Program-made: the position numbers and the translations under genes
Shown here: in pieces, positions 52,838 through 61,908 of the stretch
Layout of the letters: each line of letters opens with the position of its first letter
How positions within the stretch are numbered: position 1 is the stretch's first letter
Notes under the pieces: model-generated
Seen by the model: the letters and a program-made list of their open reading frames with translations, nothing else
Databases searched by the model: none
What the model was told of the DNA's origin: nothing
Source of the DNA: Gaiellasilicea sp963765705
GTDB lineage: Bacteria > Actinomycetota > Thermoleophilia > Gaiellales > Gaiellaceae
Direction: 5' to 3'
DNA length: 64,000 nucleotides
Assembly: GCA_963765705.1 (NCBI GenBank)
Contig: CAVXXJ010000002.1
Location: 124,001-188,000 of the forward strand

Positions 52838-54054
52838 CGGCGCTTTGACCGATGCAGGACGACGGGCAGAGACTCGTACCCTCGGAAGCTGGACGCGCGC
52901 GAGCGCACCGGGATCCCGCCCGGGTCCACGCCGCGGCACCGTGAGAGGACGCGCGCGAGAACAACCGTGGCCTCGAGTCGCGCGAGCGTCGCGCCGAGGC
53001 ACCGGTGCGGACCGCCGCCGAAGCTGACGTGCGGGTTGGGCGTCCGCCCGACGTCGAGTCGGTCACCGTCGGCGAACACACGCTCGTCGCGATTCGCGGA
53101 GCCGATGAGAAGGTTGACCACCCGTCCCGGCTTGATCCTCCGACCGCCGACTTCGACCGGCTCTCGCACGAACCGCGCCACGCCCTGTACCGGTGCGTCG
53201 AAGCGCAGGAACTCGTCGACGGCCGTGCCCACGAGCGTCGTGTCTCGCTGCAGCCGCGCCAGTTGGTCCGGATGCTCCAGCAACGCCGCGAACCCGTTGC
53301 CGATGAGGTTCGTCGTCGTCTCGAAGCCGGCGAAGAACGCGAACACGGCGTTGTCAACGATGTCGTCGTCCACGAGCGCATGTTCGCCGGCGCGCGCCGC
53401 GAGCAGGCGAGATAGCAGATCGTCGCGCGGGTGGAGGCGCCGCTCCGCAAGCAGGTGACGCAAGTAGTCCTGCAGCCACACGACGGCTGCGTCTGCTGCA
53501 GCGCGCGCTTCTTCGGGGACGATTGCCGCGAACGCCCTGCCGAGGTCTGTCGCCTTCGGCCGGATTTCCTCGTGGTCGACGGCCGGTATGCCCATCAACT
53601 CGCAGACGACCAGAACCGGCAGAGGCACGGCTAGGTCGCCGACGACGTCCATTCGCCCCGCCTCGAGCAAGGGCTCGAGCAGATCGTCGACGAGCGTTGC
53701 GATCCTGGGCTGGAGACCGCGGACGACCTGCGGCGTGAAGGCGCTGCCGATCAAGTGGCGCATGCGCGTGTGCTCGGGCGGGTCGCGGTACAGGATGATG
53801 CGGGCGAGGAAAGCCGCCGCCGCACCCTGGCCGGCCGACACACGGTGATAGGCCTCGGGGAACGCGCTTCCGAGGCGGCCGTTGTTCAGCAGCGCGCCGA
53901 CCTCGGCATGCCTCGTCACCGTCCAGGTGCCGAGCGGGCCACGGCAAAGAGGCCCTGCGTCCCGCAGGCGCGCGTACACCGGATACGGGTCGTCGAGAAC
54001 CTCCGGAGCGAGAGGATCGAACCGCGGCAGCAGCGTAGGTACCCAGGCGTCCAC
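52834..54054 (-). CDS. Cytochrome P450 (second of four)
   Basis: The 406-residue P450 has a standard I-helix FFAGFETTTNLIGNGFAALL (acid and alcohol present), ExxR in VDEFLRFDAPV, and the haem motif VSFGGGPHRCLGATLARLEA. It is close to the P450s at 57272 and 62767, sharing PRFDP at the N-terminus, RDPPEHTRMRHL and CELMGIPAVD. The GTG (54052-54054) is six bases after a GATACT -10 box, so it heads a leaderless operon with the condensation domain and two O-methyltransferases. It probably hydroxylates the aryl or peptide part of the product. Confidence 0.92.
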   Translation of the reverse strand: MDAWVPTLLPRFDPLAPEVLDDPYPVYARLRDAGPLCRGPLGTWTVTRHAEVGALLNNGRLGSAFPEAYHRVSAGQGAAAAFLARIILYRDPPEHTRMRHLIGSAFTPQVVRGLQPRIATLVDDLLEPLLEAGRMDVVGDLAVPLPVLVVCELMGIPAVDHEEIRPKATDLGRAFAAIVPEEARAAADAAVVWLQDYLRHLLAERRLHPRDDLLSRLLAARAGEHALVDDDIVDNAVFAFFAGFETTTNLIGNGFAALLEHPDQLARLQRDTTLVGTAVDEFLRFDAPVQGVARFVREPVEVGGRRIKPGRVVNLLIGSANRDERVFADGDRLDVGRTPNPHVSFGGGPHRCLGATLARLEATVVLARVLSRCRGVDPGGIPVRSRASSFRGYESLPVVLHRSKRR

Positions 54055-54060
54055 GCACGC

Positions 54061-54066
54061 AGTATC
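54061..54066 (-). promoter_or_regulatory. -10 element GATACT for a leaderless P450 operon mRNA
   Basis: On the minus strand GATACT, six bases, then the GTG start of the P450 gene, without a ribosome site. Confidence 0.45.
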
Positions 54067-54100
54067 GCCCCAAGGCGAGGAAGCGCCAAGGTGCGCGCCT

Positions 54101-55048
54101 TCAGGGGACGCGGGCTTCGAGCAGCTGGCTTCCGTTGCGGCGCGAGACGCGCACCGCGGCGAAGCCCGCTTCCTTCGCGAGCTCGGCGAGCTCGCTGTCT
54201 GACCAGAAGAACGCCTCACGAGCGAGCGGCTCCGGTGCGGCGTACGGGTGCCCCTTCATCTCTGGCGCGAGCGTCACCACGGCGATCCGGCCGCCGCTCG
54301 AGACGACACGCCGCAACTCGCGAAGCGCGGCGACAGGATCGCGAAGGAAGAAGAACATGTGCGCCATGGCGGCGGACGTGAACGAGTCGTCGGCGAAGGG
54401 CAACGCACTCGCATTCGCGACGACGAGTCGCAGATCGCCGGCCGCGAGCGCCGCCGCGTTCTGCTCTGCGCTGAGATCGACCATCTCCCGACTGTGATCC
54501 GCGCCCGCGGCGCGACAACCCCTTGCAAGCGCCTGCGCGAGCAAGGCCCCGCCGCCGCAGCCGACGTCGAGAAACACATCTCCGGGCCCGGGAGAGAGCG
54601 CGGTGAGGATCGCGTCGAATCCGGCCTGGTGCTCGCGCACCGATGCGTACACCTCGCGCGCTCGCGGACCCTCCGGCCGGCGCGCGAGCCGGTCGGTGAG
54701 CCACGCAGCAACCTCGTCCGGCGACGCAGCGCGAACGGCCGCGGCGAACACGCGGCTGCTTACCCAGGCGAGGAGCTCGCGGTCGTCCTCACCGCCGACG
54801 TCTGTCAGAAGCGTGTCCCAGCCCGAAAGCTCGAGCTCGATGGCGGTCGACTCTCCGTCTGCGGTTGCGCGGACCTCGGCACGGACGCTGCCCGACGCCC
54901 AGTCGACCGTGCCCCATTCGCACAGAAGCCCGTCGAGCAGTCGCTCCACCGGAGCACCGGCGCGCCGGAGCTCCGCTTCAGCGACGTCGAGCGCCGCGGC
55001 GCTGTCGAGCGGCAGGCGCACCGCGACCGTGAGGCGGCGTGCGGTCAC
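54101..55048 (-). CDS. SAM-dependent methyltransferase with N-terminal SRPBCC-like domain
   Basis: In this 315-residue protein, residues 1-105 (VAVRLPLDSAAALDVAEAEL and STAIELELSGWDTLLTDVG) look like a START/SRPBCC hydrophobic-pocket fold. Residues 125-315 form a type 11 methyltransferase with VFLDVGCGGGALLAQALARG, ANASALPFADDSFTSAAMAH and GGRIAVVTLAPEMKG. A binding-pocket domain fused to a methyltransferase suggests a bulky hydrophobic substrate. The GTG (55046-55048) lies nine bases after a TAGTGT -10-like box. It is divergent from the next methyltransferase gene, with 80 bases between them. Confidence 0.8.
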   Translation of the reverse strand: MTARRLTVAVRLPLDSAAALDVAEAELRRAGAPVERLLDGLLCEWGTVDWASGSVRAEVRATADGESTAIELELSGWDTLLTDVGGEDDRELLAWVSSRVFAAAVRAASPDEVAAWLTDRLARRPEGPRAREVYASVREHQAGFDAILTALSPGPGDVFLDVGCGGGALLAQALARGCRAAGADHSREMVDLSAEQNAAALAAGDLRLVVANASALPFADDSFTSAAMAHMFFFLRDPVAALRELRRVVSSGGRIAVVTLAPEMKGHPYAAPEPLAREAFFWSDSELAELAKEAGFAAVRVSRRNGSQLLEARVP

Positions 55049-55116
55049 GGGCCGCGAACACTACTGCCTCAGCGGCGTACGCCACTCGCATCCTCGATTT
55101 CGCCGCAACGCCGTCA

Positions 55117-55122
55117 TAGACT
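55117..55122 (+). promoter_or_regulatory. -10 element TAGACT for a leaderless methyltransferase mRNA
   Basis: TAGACT, six bases, then GTG 55129; no ribosome site is present. Confidence 0.5.
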
Positions 55123-55128
55123 GGCGAG

Positions 55129-56253
55129 GTGGACGCTGGCGACGCGCCTCACACGGCCTCGGGCCGTGCGTCGGATGGCGGTGGAGACGCGCGCTCACTC
55201 GCGATGCGCCTGTTCATGGGAATGCTGGCGACCCAGGAGCTTCTGACGGTCTACATCGGGTCGCAGCTCGGCCTCTACGATCAGCTCTTGCAGGCCGGCT
55301 CGGCGACGCCAGCCGCACTCGCGGCTCGCGCCGCGATCGCGCCCCGGTATGCGCGCGAGTGGCTCGAGCAACAGGCGGTAGCCGGGTTCCTGACGGTTGA
55401 TGATCCCGACGCACCGGTCGACGAGCGTGTCTATTCGCTGCCCCCGGCTCACGCACAGGTCTTGCTCGTCTCCGACGACCCGCTCTCGATGACGGCGCTC
55501 ACGGTGCTACCGGCCGGCGGCGTCGCGCAAGCTCTGCCTCGCCTCATCGATGCGTACCGGAGCGGCAGCGGCGTACCCGACGCGGCGTTCGGCGACGATT
55601 GGCGCGACGGCCACTCCGGCACGAACCGCGCGGTGTTCGCGCACGACCTCCCGGGGTGGCTCCCCCGGTACCTCCCCGACGTGCACGCCCGTCTGACGAC
55701 CTCGCCTGCGCGCATCGCCGACATTGGTTGCGGCGCGGGCTGGGCGGCGATCTCGCTCGCGCTCGCGTACCCGCACGCGTCCGTCGACGGTTTCGACCTT
55801 GACGCGAAGACGGTCGCACGCGCGCGGCAGAATGCGACCGCGCGGCGCGTCGATGACCGCATCACGTTCCATTGCACGGACGCCGCGACGGCGGATGGGC
55901 CGTACGACCTCGTCTGTCTCTTCGACACGCTGCACGAAGCTACGCACCCCGTCGAGCTCCTACGCACGTGTCGCGTGCTCGCCGGACGAGCCGGTTGCGT
56001 GGCCGTCCTCGACGCAAAGGTCGCCGAGAGATTCACGGCGCCCGGTGACGAGCTCGAGCGCTTCCAGTACGCGACCAGCGTCCTGCACTGTCTTCCTGTC
56101 GCGCTCGCCGCAGCGGACGCGCGGGGGACGGGGACGGTGCTGCGCCCCGACACCGTGCGCGAGCTTGCGCGCGCAGCGGGGTTCGAGCGCGTCGACGCGG
56201 TGCCGATCGACGATCGCTTCCACCGTCTTTACCGGCTCGTCCACGCGCCGTGA
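55129..56253 (+). CDS. SAM-dependent methyltransferase with winged-helix N-terminal domain
   Basis: The 374-residue protein has an N-terminal helix-turn-helix-like dimerisation domain (LLTVYIGSQLGLYDQLLQAG and AIAPRYAREWLEQQAVAGF) and a C-terminal SAM domain (RIADIGCGAGWAAISLALAY and LVCLFDTLHEATHPVELLRT). This layout resembles the actinobacterial Rv2258c-type methyltransferases, whose substrates are largely unknown. Its TGA overlaps the GTG of the flavoprotein gene (GTGA), so the two are translated together. Confidence 0.85.
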   Translation: MDAGDAPHTASGRASDGGGDARSLAMRLFMGMLATQELLTVYIGSQLGLYDQLLQAGSATPAALAARAAIAPRYAREWLEQQAVAGFLTVDDPDAPVDERVYSLPPAHAQVLLVSDDPLSMTALTVLPAGGVAQALPRLIDAYRSGSGVPDAAFGDDWRDGHSGTNRAVFAHDLPGWLPRYLPDVHARLTTSPARIADIGCGAGWAAISLALAYPHASVDGFDLDAKTVARARQNATARRVDDRITFHCTDAATADGPYDLVCLFDTLHEATHPVELLRTCRVLAGRAGCVAVLDAKVAERFTAPGDELERFQYATSVLHCLPVALAAADARGTGTVLRPDTVRELARAAGFERVDAVPIDDRFHRLYRLVHAP

Positions 56254-57263
56254 ACGTCGCAGGGACGGCGCAGGCGCTCGCCGAGGACGTGCTCTGGCCG
56301 AACGCCGCGGCCACCGATCGCAGCGAGACTGTTCCGCGAGCGAACCTCGACGCGCTCGCGGCAGCGGGCCTCTACGGACTCACGGGCCCGCGCGCGTTCG
56401 GCGGGCTGGAGGCCGATTTCGTCACGGCCTGCAACGTGGTCGAGATCCTGGCGAGCGCCTGTCTGACGACGACGTTCATCTGGTGCCAGCACCTCGGCAC
56501 GGCCCCGGCCGTCGCTGCTGGATCGGTGGCCGACCGGCACGAGTGGCTGGACGCGTTGTGCACCGGAGCGCGCCGTACCGGTGTCGTGCTTCCCGGACGG
56601 CTGCAGGCGCGCCCCACTGACGGCGGCTGGGTGCTCAACGGAACGGCGCCCTGGGTCAGCGGCTGGGGAAGCATCGATTACGTCCACGCCGCCGCGTCGG
56701 CGCCGGACGAGAGGGTCGTGTGGGCGTTGCTCGACGCCAGTGAGACCGGTCGCGCGACGCCGACGCGCCTCGAGCTCCTTGCGATCAACGCGAGCGCAAC
56801 GGTGCGGTGGGAGCTCCGCGACGTGTTCGTGCCGACCGATCGCGTGACTGCTGTCGTCCCCGCGGGTCGCAGCAGCGGTCCCGAGGCCTACGTTCAGCGC
56901 ACGCAGGCCGCCTACCCGCTCGGCGTCGCGAGGCGCTGTTGCCGTTTACTCGGCCGCACCGCTCTCGACGCCGAGCTCGACGCGTGCCGCAACGCAGTGT
57001 TGCGCGCCCGACCGTCCGCGATTCCGGCGGCACGCGCCGCCGCCGCCTCACTGGCCGTCAGGGCGGCGGCCGCGCTCACGGTTGCAAGGGGCAGTCGCGC
57101 AGTGCTCGCCGACGACGCCGCCCAACGCCTCGCACGCGAGGCGATCGTGCTGCTGGTCTACGGCGGCAGCGGGCCCGTTCGCGACGCGTTGCTTGCCACG
57201 TTCGGTGCCGCCACCGTAGGCCCCGCGCACGACGAGCCAAACGCGCCGCCGCCACATCGCTGA
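56250..57263 (+). CDS. Acyl-CoA dehydrogenase-like flavoprotein
   Basis: The 337-residue protein has the acyl-CoA dehydrogenase layout: an N-terminal helical part (ANLDALAAAGLYGLTGPRAF), a middle beta domain (GGWVLNGTAPWVSGWGSIDY) and a C-terminal helical bundle (DAAQRLAREAIVLLVYGGSG). It is shorter than the usual 380-400 residues, and I could not place the catalytic glutamate. In NRPS clusters such flavoproteins oxidise carrier-bound aminoacyl or acyl groups, or act as hydroxylases with reduced flavin. Candidates here are thiazoline-to-thiazole oxidation or acyl desaturation on the FAAL-loaded ACP. It is coupled to the methyltransferase upstream and convergent with the P450 gene. Confidence 0.82.
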   Translation: MNVAGTAQALAEDVLWPNAAATDRSETVPRANLDALAAAGLYGLTGPRAFGGLEADFVTACNVVEILASACLTTTFIWCQHLGTAPAVAAGSVADRHEWLDALCTGARRTGVVLPGRLQARPTDGGWVLNGTAPWVSGWGSIDYVHAAASAPDERVVWALLDASETGRATPTRLELLAINASATVRWELRDVFVPTDRVTAVVPAGRSSGPEAYVQRTQAAYPLGVARRCCRLLGRTALDAELDACRNAVLRARPSAIPAARAAAASLAVRAAAALTVARGSRAVLADDAAQRLAREAIVLLVYGGSGPVRDALLATFGAATVGPAHDEPNAPPPHR

Positions 57264-57271
57264 ATCGGCGC

Positions 57272-58516
57272 TCAGGCAGCCGTTACCGCGACGGGGACGC
57301 TCGCGTGGAAGCGCATCCACATCGCCGCGGTGCGGCGCACGGGATCTCCGTACGGCTCGATCGCCGCGAGCCTCTGTGTCGCGCGCTCGAGCACGATCGC
57401 GAGCTCCGTTCGCGCAAGCACGTTCCCGAGGCACCGATGCACACCACCGCCGAAGCTCACGTGCGGATTGGGCATACGCGCGACGTCCAGGCGGCGCGGA
57501 TCCGAGAACACGCGCTCGTCGTGATTGGCGGAGCCGAGCAGCATTACAAGCACGCGCCCGGGACGTAGCCGGCGGCCTCCGATGACGATCTCGCGACGAA
57601 CGACGCGCGAGGTTCCCTGGATCGGCGCGTCGAATCTGAGGATCTCCTCGACGGCCGTCGACACGAGCCGCGGCTCGCCGCGCAGGCGCGCGAACTCTCC
57701 TGGGAACTCGAGAAAAGCCGCAAAACCGCTTCCTACGGCGCTGAGCACCGTCTCGAATCCCGCCCACAGCACGAAGACGCAGTTGTCGACGATCTCCTCG
57801 TAGGCAAGCTTCCCCTCCCCGCTTCCGGCGGCCAGCATGTTCGACAGCAGGTCGGCCCGTGGCGCTCTACCACGCTCGCGCAGCAGCCGGTCGAGGTACT
57901 CCTGCAGCCACACGACCGCCTCGTCGGTCGCGCGCTGCTCCTCCGGCGACGACGCATGGTTGAAGCCGCGACCGAGATCGATCGCACGCGGCTTGAGCTC
58001 GGCCCAGTCCGCCGGCGGGATTCCGATCAGCTCGCACACGACTGCGACCGAGAGCGGATATGCGAGATCGCTGATCGCGTCGAAATGGCCCCGCTCAAGT
58101 GCTCCGTCGAGGAACTCGTCGACGCGCGCTGCGATGCGCGCGCGCATCGCATTGACGCGCTTCGGCGTGAACTCGGCCGCCATCAACCTGCGAAGTCGCG
58201 TGTGCGCAGGCGGGTCGCGGTAGAAGATGACCCGGCGGAAGAACTCACTCGCCGGCCCCGCGCCGAGCGAGACCTCGTGGTACTCCACCGCCAGCTCGTG
58301 GCCGAGGCGGTCGTCGCCGAGTAGCGCTGTCACGTCGGCGTGCCGGGTTACGAGCCACGTACCCGCGCCGCCCCGCGCGAGGGGACCGGCGGCGCGGAGC
58401 TCAGCGTAGCGTGGGTACGGGTCTGCGAGCGCTGACGCGTCGCTGGCGTCGAAGCGCGGAGGTAGCGGCGACTCCGGTAGGCCGCGCCCCCTCCCGGCGG
58501 GTGTGCAGCTGCTCAC
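57272..58516 (-). CDS. Cytochrome P450 (third of four)
   Basis: The 414-residue P450 has I-helix VFVLWAGFETVLSAVGSGFA (acid-alcohol pair present), ExxR in VEEILRFDAPI and the haem motif VSFGGGVHRCLGNVLARTEL. It belongs to the same subfamily as the P450s at 52834 and 62767 by shared blocks such as YRDPPAHTRLRRLM and VVCELIGIPPAD. Its GTG overlaps the TGA of the O-methyltransferase gene (GTGA). It is the last gene of the diiron oxygenase-OMT-P450 operon. Confidence 0.92.
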   Translation of the reverse strand: MSSCTPAGRGRGLPESPLPPRFDASDASALADPYPRYAELRAAGPLARGGAGTWLVTRHADVTALLGDDRLGHELAVEYHEVSLGAGPASEFFRRVIFYRDPPAHTRLRRLMAAEFTPKRVNAMRARIAARVDEFLDGALERGHFDAISDLAYPLSVAVVCELIGIPPADWAELKPRAIDLGRGFNHASSPEEQRATDEAVVWLQEYLDRLLRERGRAPRADLLSNMLAAGSGEGKLAYEEIVDNCVFVLWAGFETVLSAVGSGFAAFLEFPGEFARLRGEPRLVSTAVEEILRFDAPIQGTSRVVRREIVIGGRRLRPGRVLVMLLGSANHDERVFSDPRRLDVARMPNPHVSFGGGVHRCLGNVLARTELAIVLERATQRLAAIEPYGDPVRRTAAMWMRFHASVPVAVTAA

Positions 58517-59553
58517 GCCCGGACCGCCTCGACGAGCGGGAACACCATGGTCGGGAGAATGCGCGTCAGCTCGAGATCGGCCGCTGCGAAGAGTGCGGAC
58601 AGCTCTTCGACGGTCCGCGCCCGGCCCCCGTCGACGACGAGCATGACTACGTCAAGGATAGGACCTGCCTCTGAGCGACCGTGTCCGACGACGGGCTCGC
58701 AAACGAGCAAGACGCTGTTCGGCCCCATCGCATTCCGGACGCTTTGGAGAAGTGAGAGTGCACGCTCATCGTCCCACGAGTACACGATCCGCTTCAGCAA
58801 GTATGCGTCGCCGCCCGGCGGCACGCCGTCGAAGAAGCTCGCCGACACGATCTCGCACCGGTCGGCGACGCCCGCCTCCTCCAAGACGGCGGGTGCACCG
58901 GCAGTGACGTGTGCCAGATCGACCAGCACACCACGCAAAGCTGGCGTACGCGCCAGCAGACCCGCGAGGAAGGCGCCGTTGCCACCGCCGACATCGACGA
59001 CCGTGCGAAGGCTCCGCCAGTCGTACGCCGCGAGAACCGCTCGGAGCTCGGGGCGCGTCATGGCCTGCATGCCGCGATCGAAGCGCACGCTCTCCTCGGC
59101 ATGCTCCGCGAGGTACTGCCAAAGACCCTGCCCGTGCACATGCTCGAACGCGGGCTTCCCCGTCTGGAGGCTGTACTCGAGGTCGAGCCATGCTTCGACG
59201 TCGGCGACCATCGGCATGTATGCGTCCCGAAGTGACAACGGATTATCGCTGCGCAGCAGGTCGCCCAGCGGCGTCGAGGCGAACGTTCCGGGTTCGACCT
59301 CGGCGAACACGCCCTTGGACGCGAGCGCGCGGAGTACGCGATGCAGCGCCGGCGCATGCGTGTTGGTCGCGCTCGCGAGATCGTCCACGTGGCGCGGCCC
59401 CTCTCGCAGCTCGTCAGCGATCCCCAGCTGGCAGGCGGAGCGGATCATGAACGGCACGAAATAGTCTGCGAGGCTCGTCAGGCGCTCGAGCGCCTGGAGG
59501 TCGATGCGCGGCTTCGGGGAACGCGCACCGACCGACGTCTCATCGCCTGTCAT
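58513..59553 (-). CDS. O-methyltransferase-fold protein (plant-type family), catalytic His missing
   Basis: The 346-residue third paralogue of the family has ADYFVPFMIRSACQLGIADE, ALHRVLRALASKGVFAEVEP and TVVDVGGGNGAFLAGLLART. The LHDW segment reads LLKRIVYSWDDERAL, so the catalytic His is Tyr and the Asp is Ser; a standard base-catalysed methylation is doubtful. Its ATG overlaps the stop of the diiron oxygenase gene by four bases. It shares blocks with the O-methyltransferases at 49454 and 50496, suggesting duplication of OMT-P450 units within the locus. Confidence 0.88.
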   Translation of the reverse strand: MTGDETSVGARSPKPRIDLQALERLTSLADYFVPFMIRSACQLGIADELREGPRHVDDLASATNTHAPALHRVLRALASKGVFAEVEPGTFASTPLGDLLRSDNPLSLRDAYMPMVADVEAWLDLEYSLQTGKPAFEHVHGQGLWQYLAEHAEESVRFDRGMQAMTRPELRAVLAAYDWRSLRTVVDVGGGNGAFLAGLLARTPALRGVLVDLAHVTAGAPAVLEEAGVADRCEIVSASFFDGVPPGGDAYLLKRIVYSWDDERALSLLQSVRNAMGPNSVLLVCEPVVGHGRSEAGPILDVVMLVVDGGRARTVEELSALFAAADLELTRILPTMVFPLVEAVRA

Positions 59554-60560
59554 CCGGCCGCGGTGCCGGCGCGACGCTGCTCGCGTGCGTAGACGGCCGG
59601 GTCGAGCAACCCCAGAGAGTCGAGACCGTCGCGGACTCGCTCCGTCATCAAGCCGACTCGCGAGAGCGAAATCGAGACCTTCGCGAACACGGCCCGGCGA
59701 TACGAGCTCATCATCTGATTCGTCGCCGCGAATCCGGCACCGGCGTCGCGATCGATCCCAACACGCTCCCAGACGTCGTGCAACAGGAACCACTCGCGCG
59801 TCAGCCGGGCGGCATCGAGCACGAGCTCCTCTCGCTCCGCCCGCTCGCGCGCCGTCAGATTCGAATAGACGTCCTTCAGCGAGTGGATGCCGAAGGCGAT
59901 GTGACGTGCCTCGTCGCGTGCGGCAAGCTGCACGATGCGGCCGATGAGGGGATCGTGAATCGTGTTGTTCGCAATGCGCAGCGTCGCCATCGCGAGCCCC
60001 TCGAGCACGATCTGGAGGCCGAGGGCCACCACGTCCCACCGTGCGTCGGCGAGCACGTCTTCGAGAAGCGATGCGAGCGCCGGAGCCGGGCCGTACGACG
60101 TCGGCAACTTGTCGCGGACGTATCGTGAGAACGCTTCGAGATGCCGCGCCTCGTCGGCCGTCTGCACGGCAGCGAGGCACTTGCCGTCGACGCTCGGCAG
60201 AACTTCGGTGAGCCGCGCCGCCGCGACGACGGCGCCCTGCTCGCCGAACGCGAACTGGCTCGCGAGCCACGCGTGGAACTCCCACCGGAACGTATCCCAC
60301 ATCGAGCGACCGTAGGGTGCGAGCGGCGACGACTCGAACGCACCCAACCCGAATGCAGAGTCGTCGGGAAGCGGGGAACCGAACTCGACCTCGATCGACC
60401 AGTCGAGGTCGGTCGACACGTTCCACTGCGCACGACGGCTCTGTTCGTACAGCGCGCGGAGGCGTTCGTCCTCCCCCGGGTACGACCACGTGAGCACTGC
60501 CGCGACGGGCGTGGTGACCACCAACCCGGTCGCTTCCGCTGCTGACGACTTCCCCGTCAC
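59550..60560 (-). CDS. Ferritin-like diiron oxygenase
   Basis: The protein of about 336 residues has two E...ExxH repeats of carboxylate-bridged diiron proteins: FAFGEQGAVVA followed by TADEARHLEAFSRYV, and QIVLEGLAMAT followed by ARDEARHIAFGIHSL. It belongs near the p-aminobenzoate N-oxygenase/ribonucleotide-reductase-like oxygenases, which perform N-oxidation, hydroxylation or oxidative cleavage. It is the first gene of an operon with an O-methyltransferase and a P450. I chose the GTG at 60558-60560; another GTG 36 bases downstream (VVTTPVAAVLTW) is possible. The substrate is unknown. Confidence 0.85.
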   Translation of the reverse strand: MTGKSSAAEATGLVVTTPVAAVLTWSYPGEDERLRALYEQSRRAQWNVSTDLDWSIEVEFGSPLPDDSAFGLGAFESSPLAPYGRSMWDTFRWEFHAWLASQFAFGEQGAVVAAARLTEVLPSVDGKCLAAVQTADEARHLEAFSRYVRDKLPTSYGPAPALASLLEDVLADARWDVVALGLQIVLEGLAMATLRIANNTIHDPLIGRIVQLAARDEARHIAFGIHSLKDVYSNLTARERAEREELVLDAARLTREWFLLHDVWERVGIDRDAGAGFAATNQMMSSYRRAVFAKVSISLSRVGLMTERVRDGLDSLGLLDPAVYAREQRRAGTAAG

Positions 60561-60643
60561 GGAGGCCGATCCTGGACGATGATCGCCGCCAACGCAAGTA
60601 TCGAGTCCGTCTGAGATTGCGTCGCCCGCGCCCTTCCCGGTGG

Positions 60644-60649
60644 GATAAT
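60644..60649 (+). promoter_or_regulatory. Extended -10 element (TGGGATAAT) for leaderless esterase mRNA
   Basis: GATAAT with an upstream TG (60641-60642), then six bases and ATG 60656. It is the best -10 match of the leaderless set. Confidence 0.5.
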
Positions 60650-60655
60650 GGCGCC

Positions 60656-61897
60656 ATGGATGCGCAGGAGGCATACGGTGTCTCCAGCGACATCAGCCGT
60701 ACCGTCGCGGCAGCGTTCCGCTGTCACGGCGCTGCCGGCGTTCTCGACCTCGTCCACACCCACGAGGGCCCAATTGTGGAGGAAACAAGCGATCCGGACG
60801 CGCGTCGGATCACGTTCGTCTTCGCGGACGAGACGGTGAGCGCCGAGTCGGTGAGCGTTGTCTGCGCGGCGCTCCCGACCAAGGGCATGCGCCTCGAACG
60901 GCTGGGTTCCAGTGCGATCTTCGCGGCCACTGCTGAACTCCCCGCGACGGCGTTCGTCGGCTACTCCTACGTCGTCGATCCGCCGCCCGGGCTCGTGTGG
61001 AGCGACGACGGCGCGTTCGTGCAGGCGCTCGTCATGGGCCGGCCCGACCCGCACAACCCGCTCAGGGACGGCGTCAGCTTGCCGCAGATCCGGTTCGGCT
61101 ACGAATACTCGATCCTCGCTCTCGGAGACCGTTGGCCGGTGCGGCCCGACGGTGCGCGAAAGGAGTCGCGCGGAACGCTCGACGAGTGGGTGGTCGCGAG
61201 TGATCTGCTGGGAAACGAGCGGACGATCCGCGTCTACCGCCCGCCTGAGTACGACGGAGCCAAGCGCTGCGCCCTCGTCTTCATCCTCGGTGGGGCCGAC
61301 GAGTGGTGGGCGGCGGGTGACGAGTTCGACGACATCGCCGCGCGCGGGGCCGACCCTTTCCTCGGCGTGATCGTCGGCACGAGAGGCTTCGTCTCGCGGC
61401 ACCGCGAACTGGCCGGCAACGACGCCTTCGTCGGCTTCGTCGCGCGCGAGCTGCTTCCGTTCCTCGCCGATCGTTACCGCGTCCTCGAGCGGGGTCACGT
61501 CGTGGCGGGCGCAAGCGTGGGCGCGGTCGGCGCAGCCTTCCTTGCCTTGCGCGAGCCAGAGACCTTTTCCCGCGCGGCGGTCGTCTCGGCGACGTTCCAG
61601 GCCACCCCGGCCGGCTCGCCCCTGCCGTGGCGAGCGGAAACGGGAGACGAGCGACCTGTTGTCGATGAATACGAGCGCCACCGCGGCCGACTGCCCGAGC
61701 TCGTCTACGTTTCGGCGGGACGCTACGAGAAGTACACGCGCGTCGACATGCACGCCGACGCTGCGCGGCTCGCCTCCTTCCTCGCCAGCCGCGGCGTCAA
61801 CGTCCGGTTCGACGACGGCTATTCGGCGCACGACACGATCGCGCTGCGCGCGTACCTGTCGGCAGGGATCGCGTGGCTTCTTGGCGTCGAAGACTGA
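60656..61897 (+). CDS. Enterochelin-esterase-like hydrolase (Fes/IroD type)
   Basis: The 413-residue protein has an N-terminal immunoglobulin-like domain (ARRITFVFADETVSAESVSV and RLERLGSSAIFAATAELPAT) and a C-terminal alpha/beta hydrolase with ERTIRVYRPPEYDG, ALVFILGGADEW, the nucleophile elbow VVAGASVGAVGAAFLAL (GxSxG) and a late SAHDTIAL with a candidate catalytic His. This layout is that of the cytoplasmic siderophore esterases. It could open an ester in the metabolite to release metal, or act as a tailoring or resistance hydrolase. The leaderless promoter and divergent diiron operon place it in the locus. The ligand is not determined. Confidence 0.82.
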   Translation: MDAQEAYGVSSDISRTVAAAFRCHGAAGVLDLVHTHEGPIVEETSDPDARRITFVFADETVSAESVSVVCAALPTKGMRLERLGSSAIFAATAELPATAFVGYSYVVDPPPGLVWSDDGAFVQALVMGRPDPHNPLRDGVSLPQIRFGYEYSILALGDRWPVRPDGARKESRGTLDEWVVASDLLGNERTIRVYRPPEYDGAKRCALVFILGGADEWWAAGDEFDDIAARGADPFLGVIVGTRGFVSRHRELAGNDAFVGFVARELLPFLADRYRVLERGHVVAGASVGAVGAAFLALREPETFSRAAVVSATFQATPAGSPLPWRAETGDERPVVDEYERHRGRLPELVYVSAGRYEKYTRVDMHADAARLASFLASRGVNVRFDDGYSAHDTIALRAYLSAGIAWLLGVED

Positions 61898-61908
61898 CGC
61901 CGATCGAC

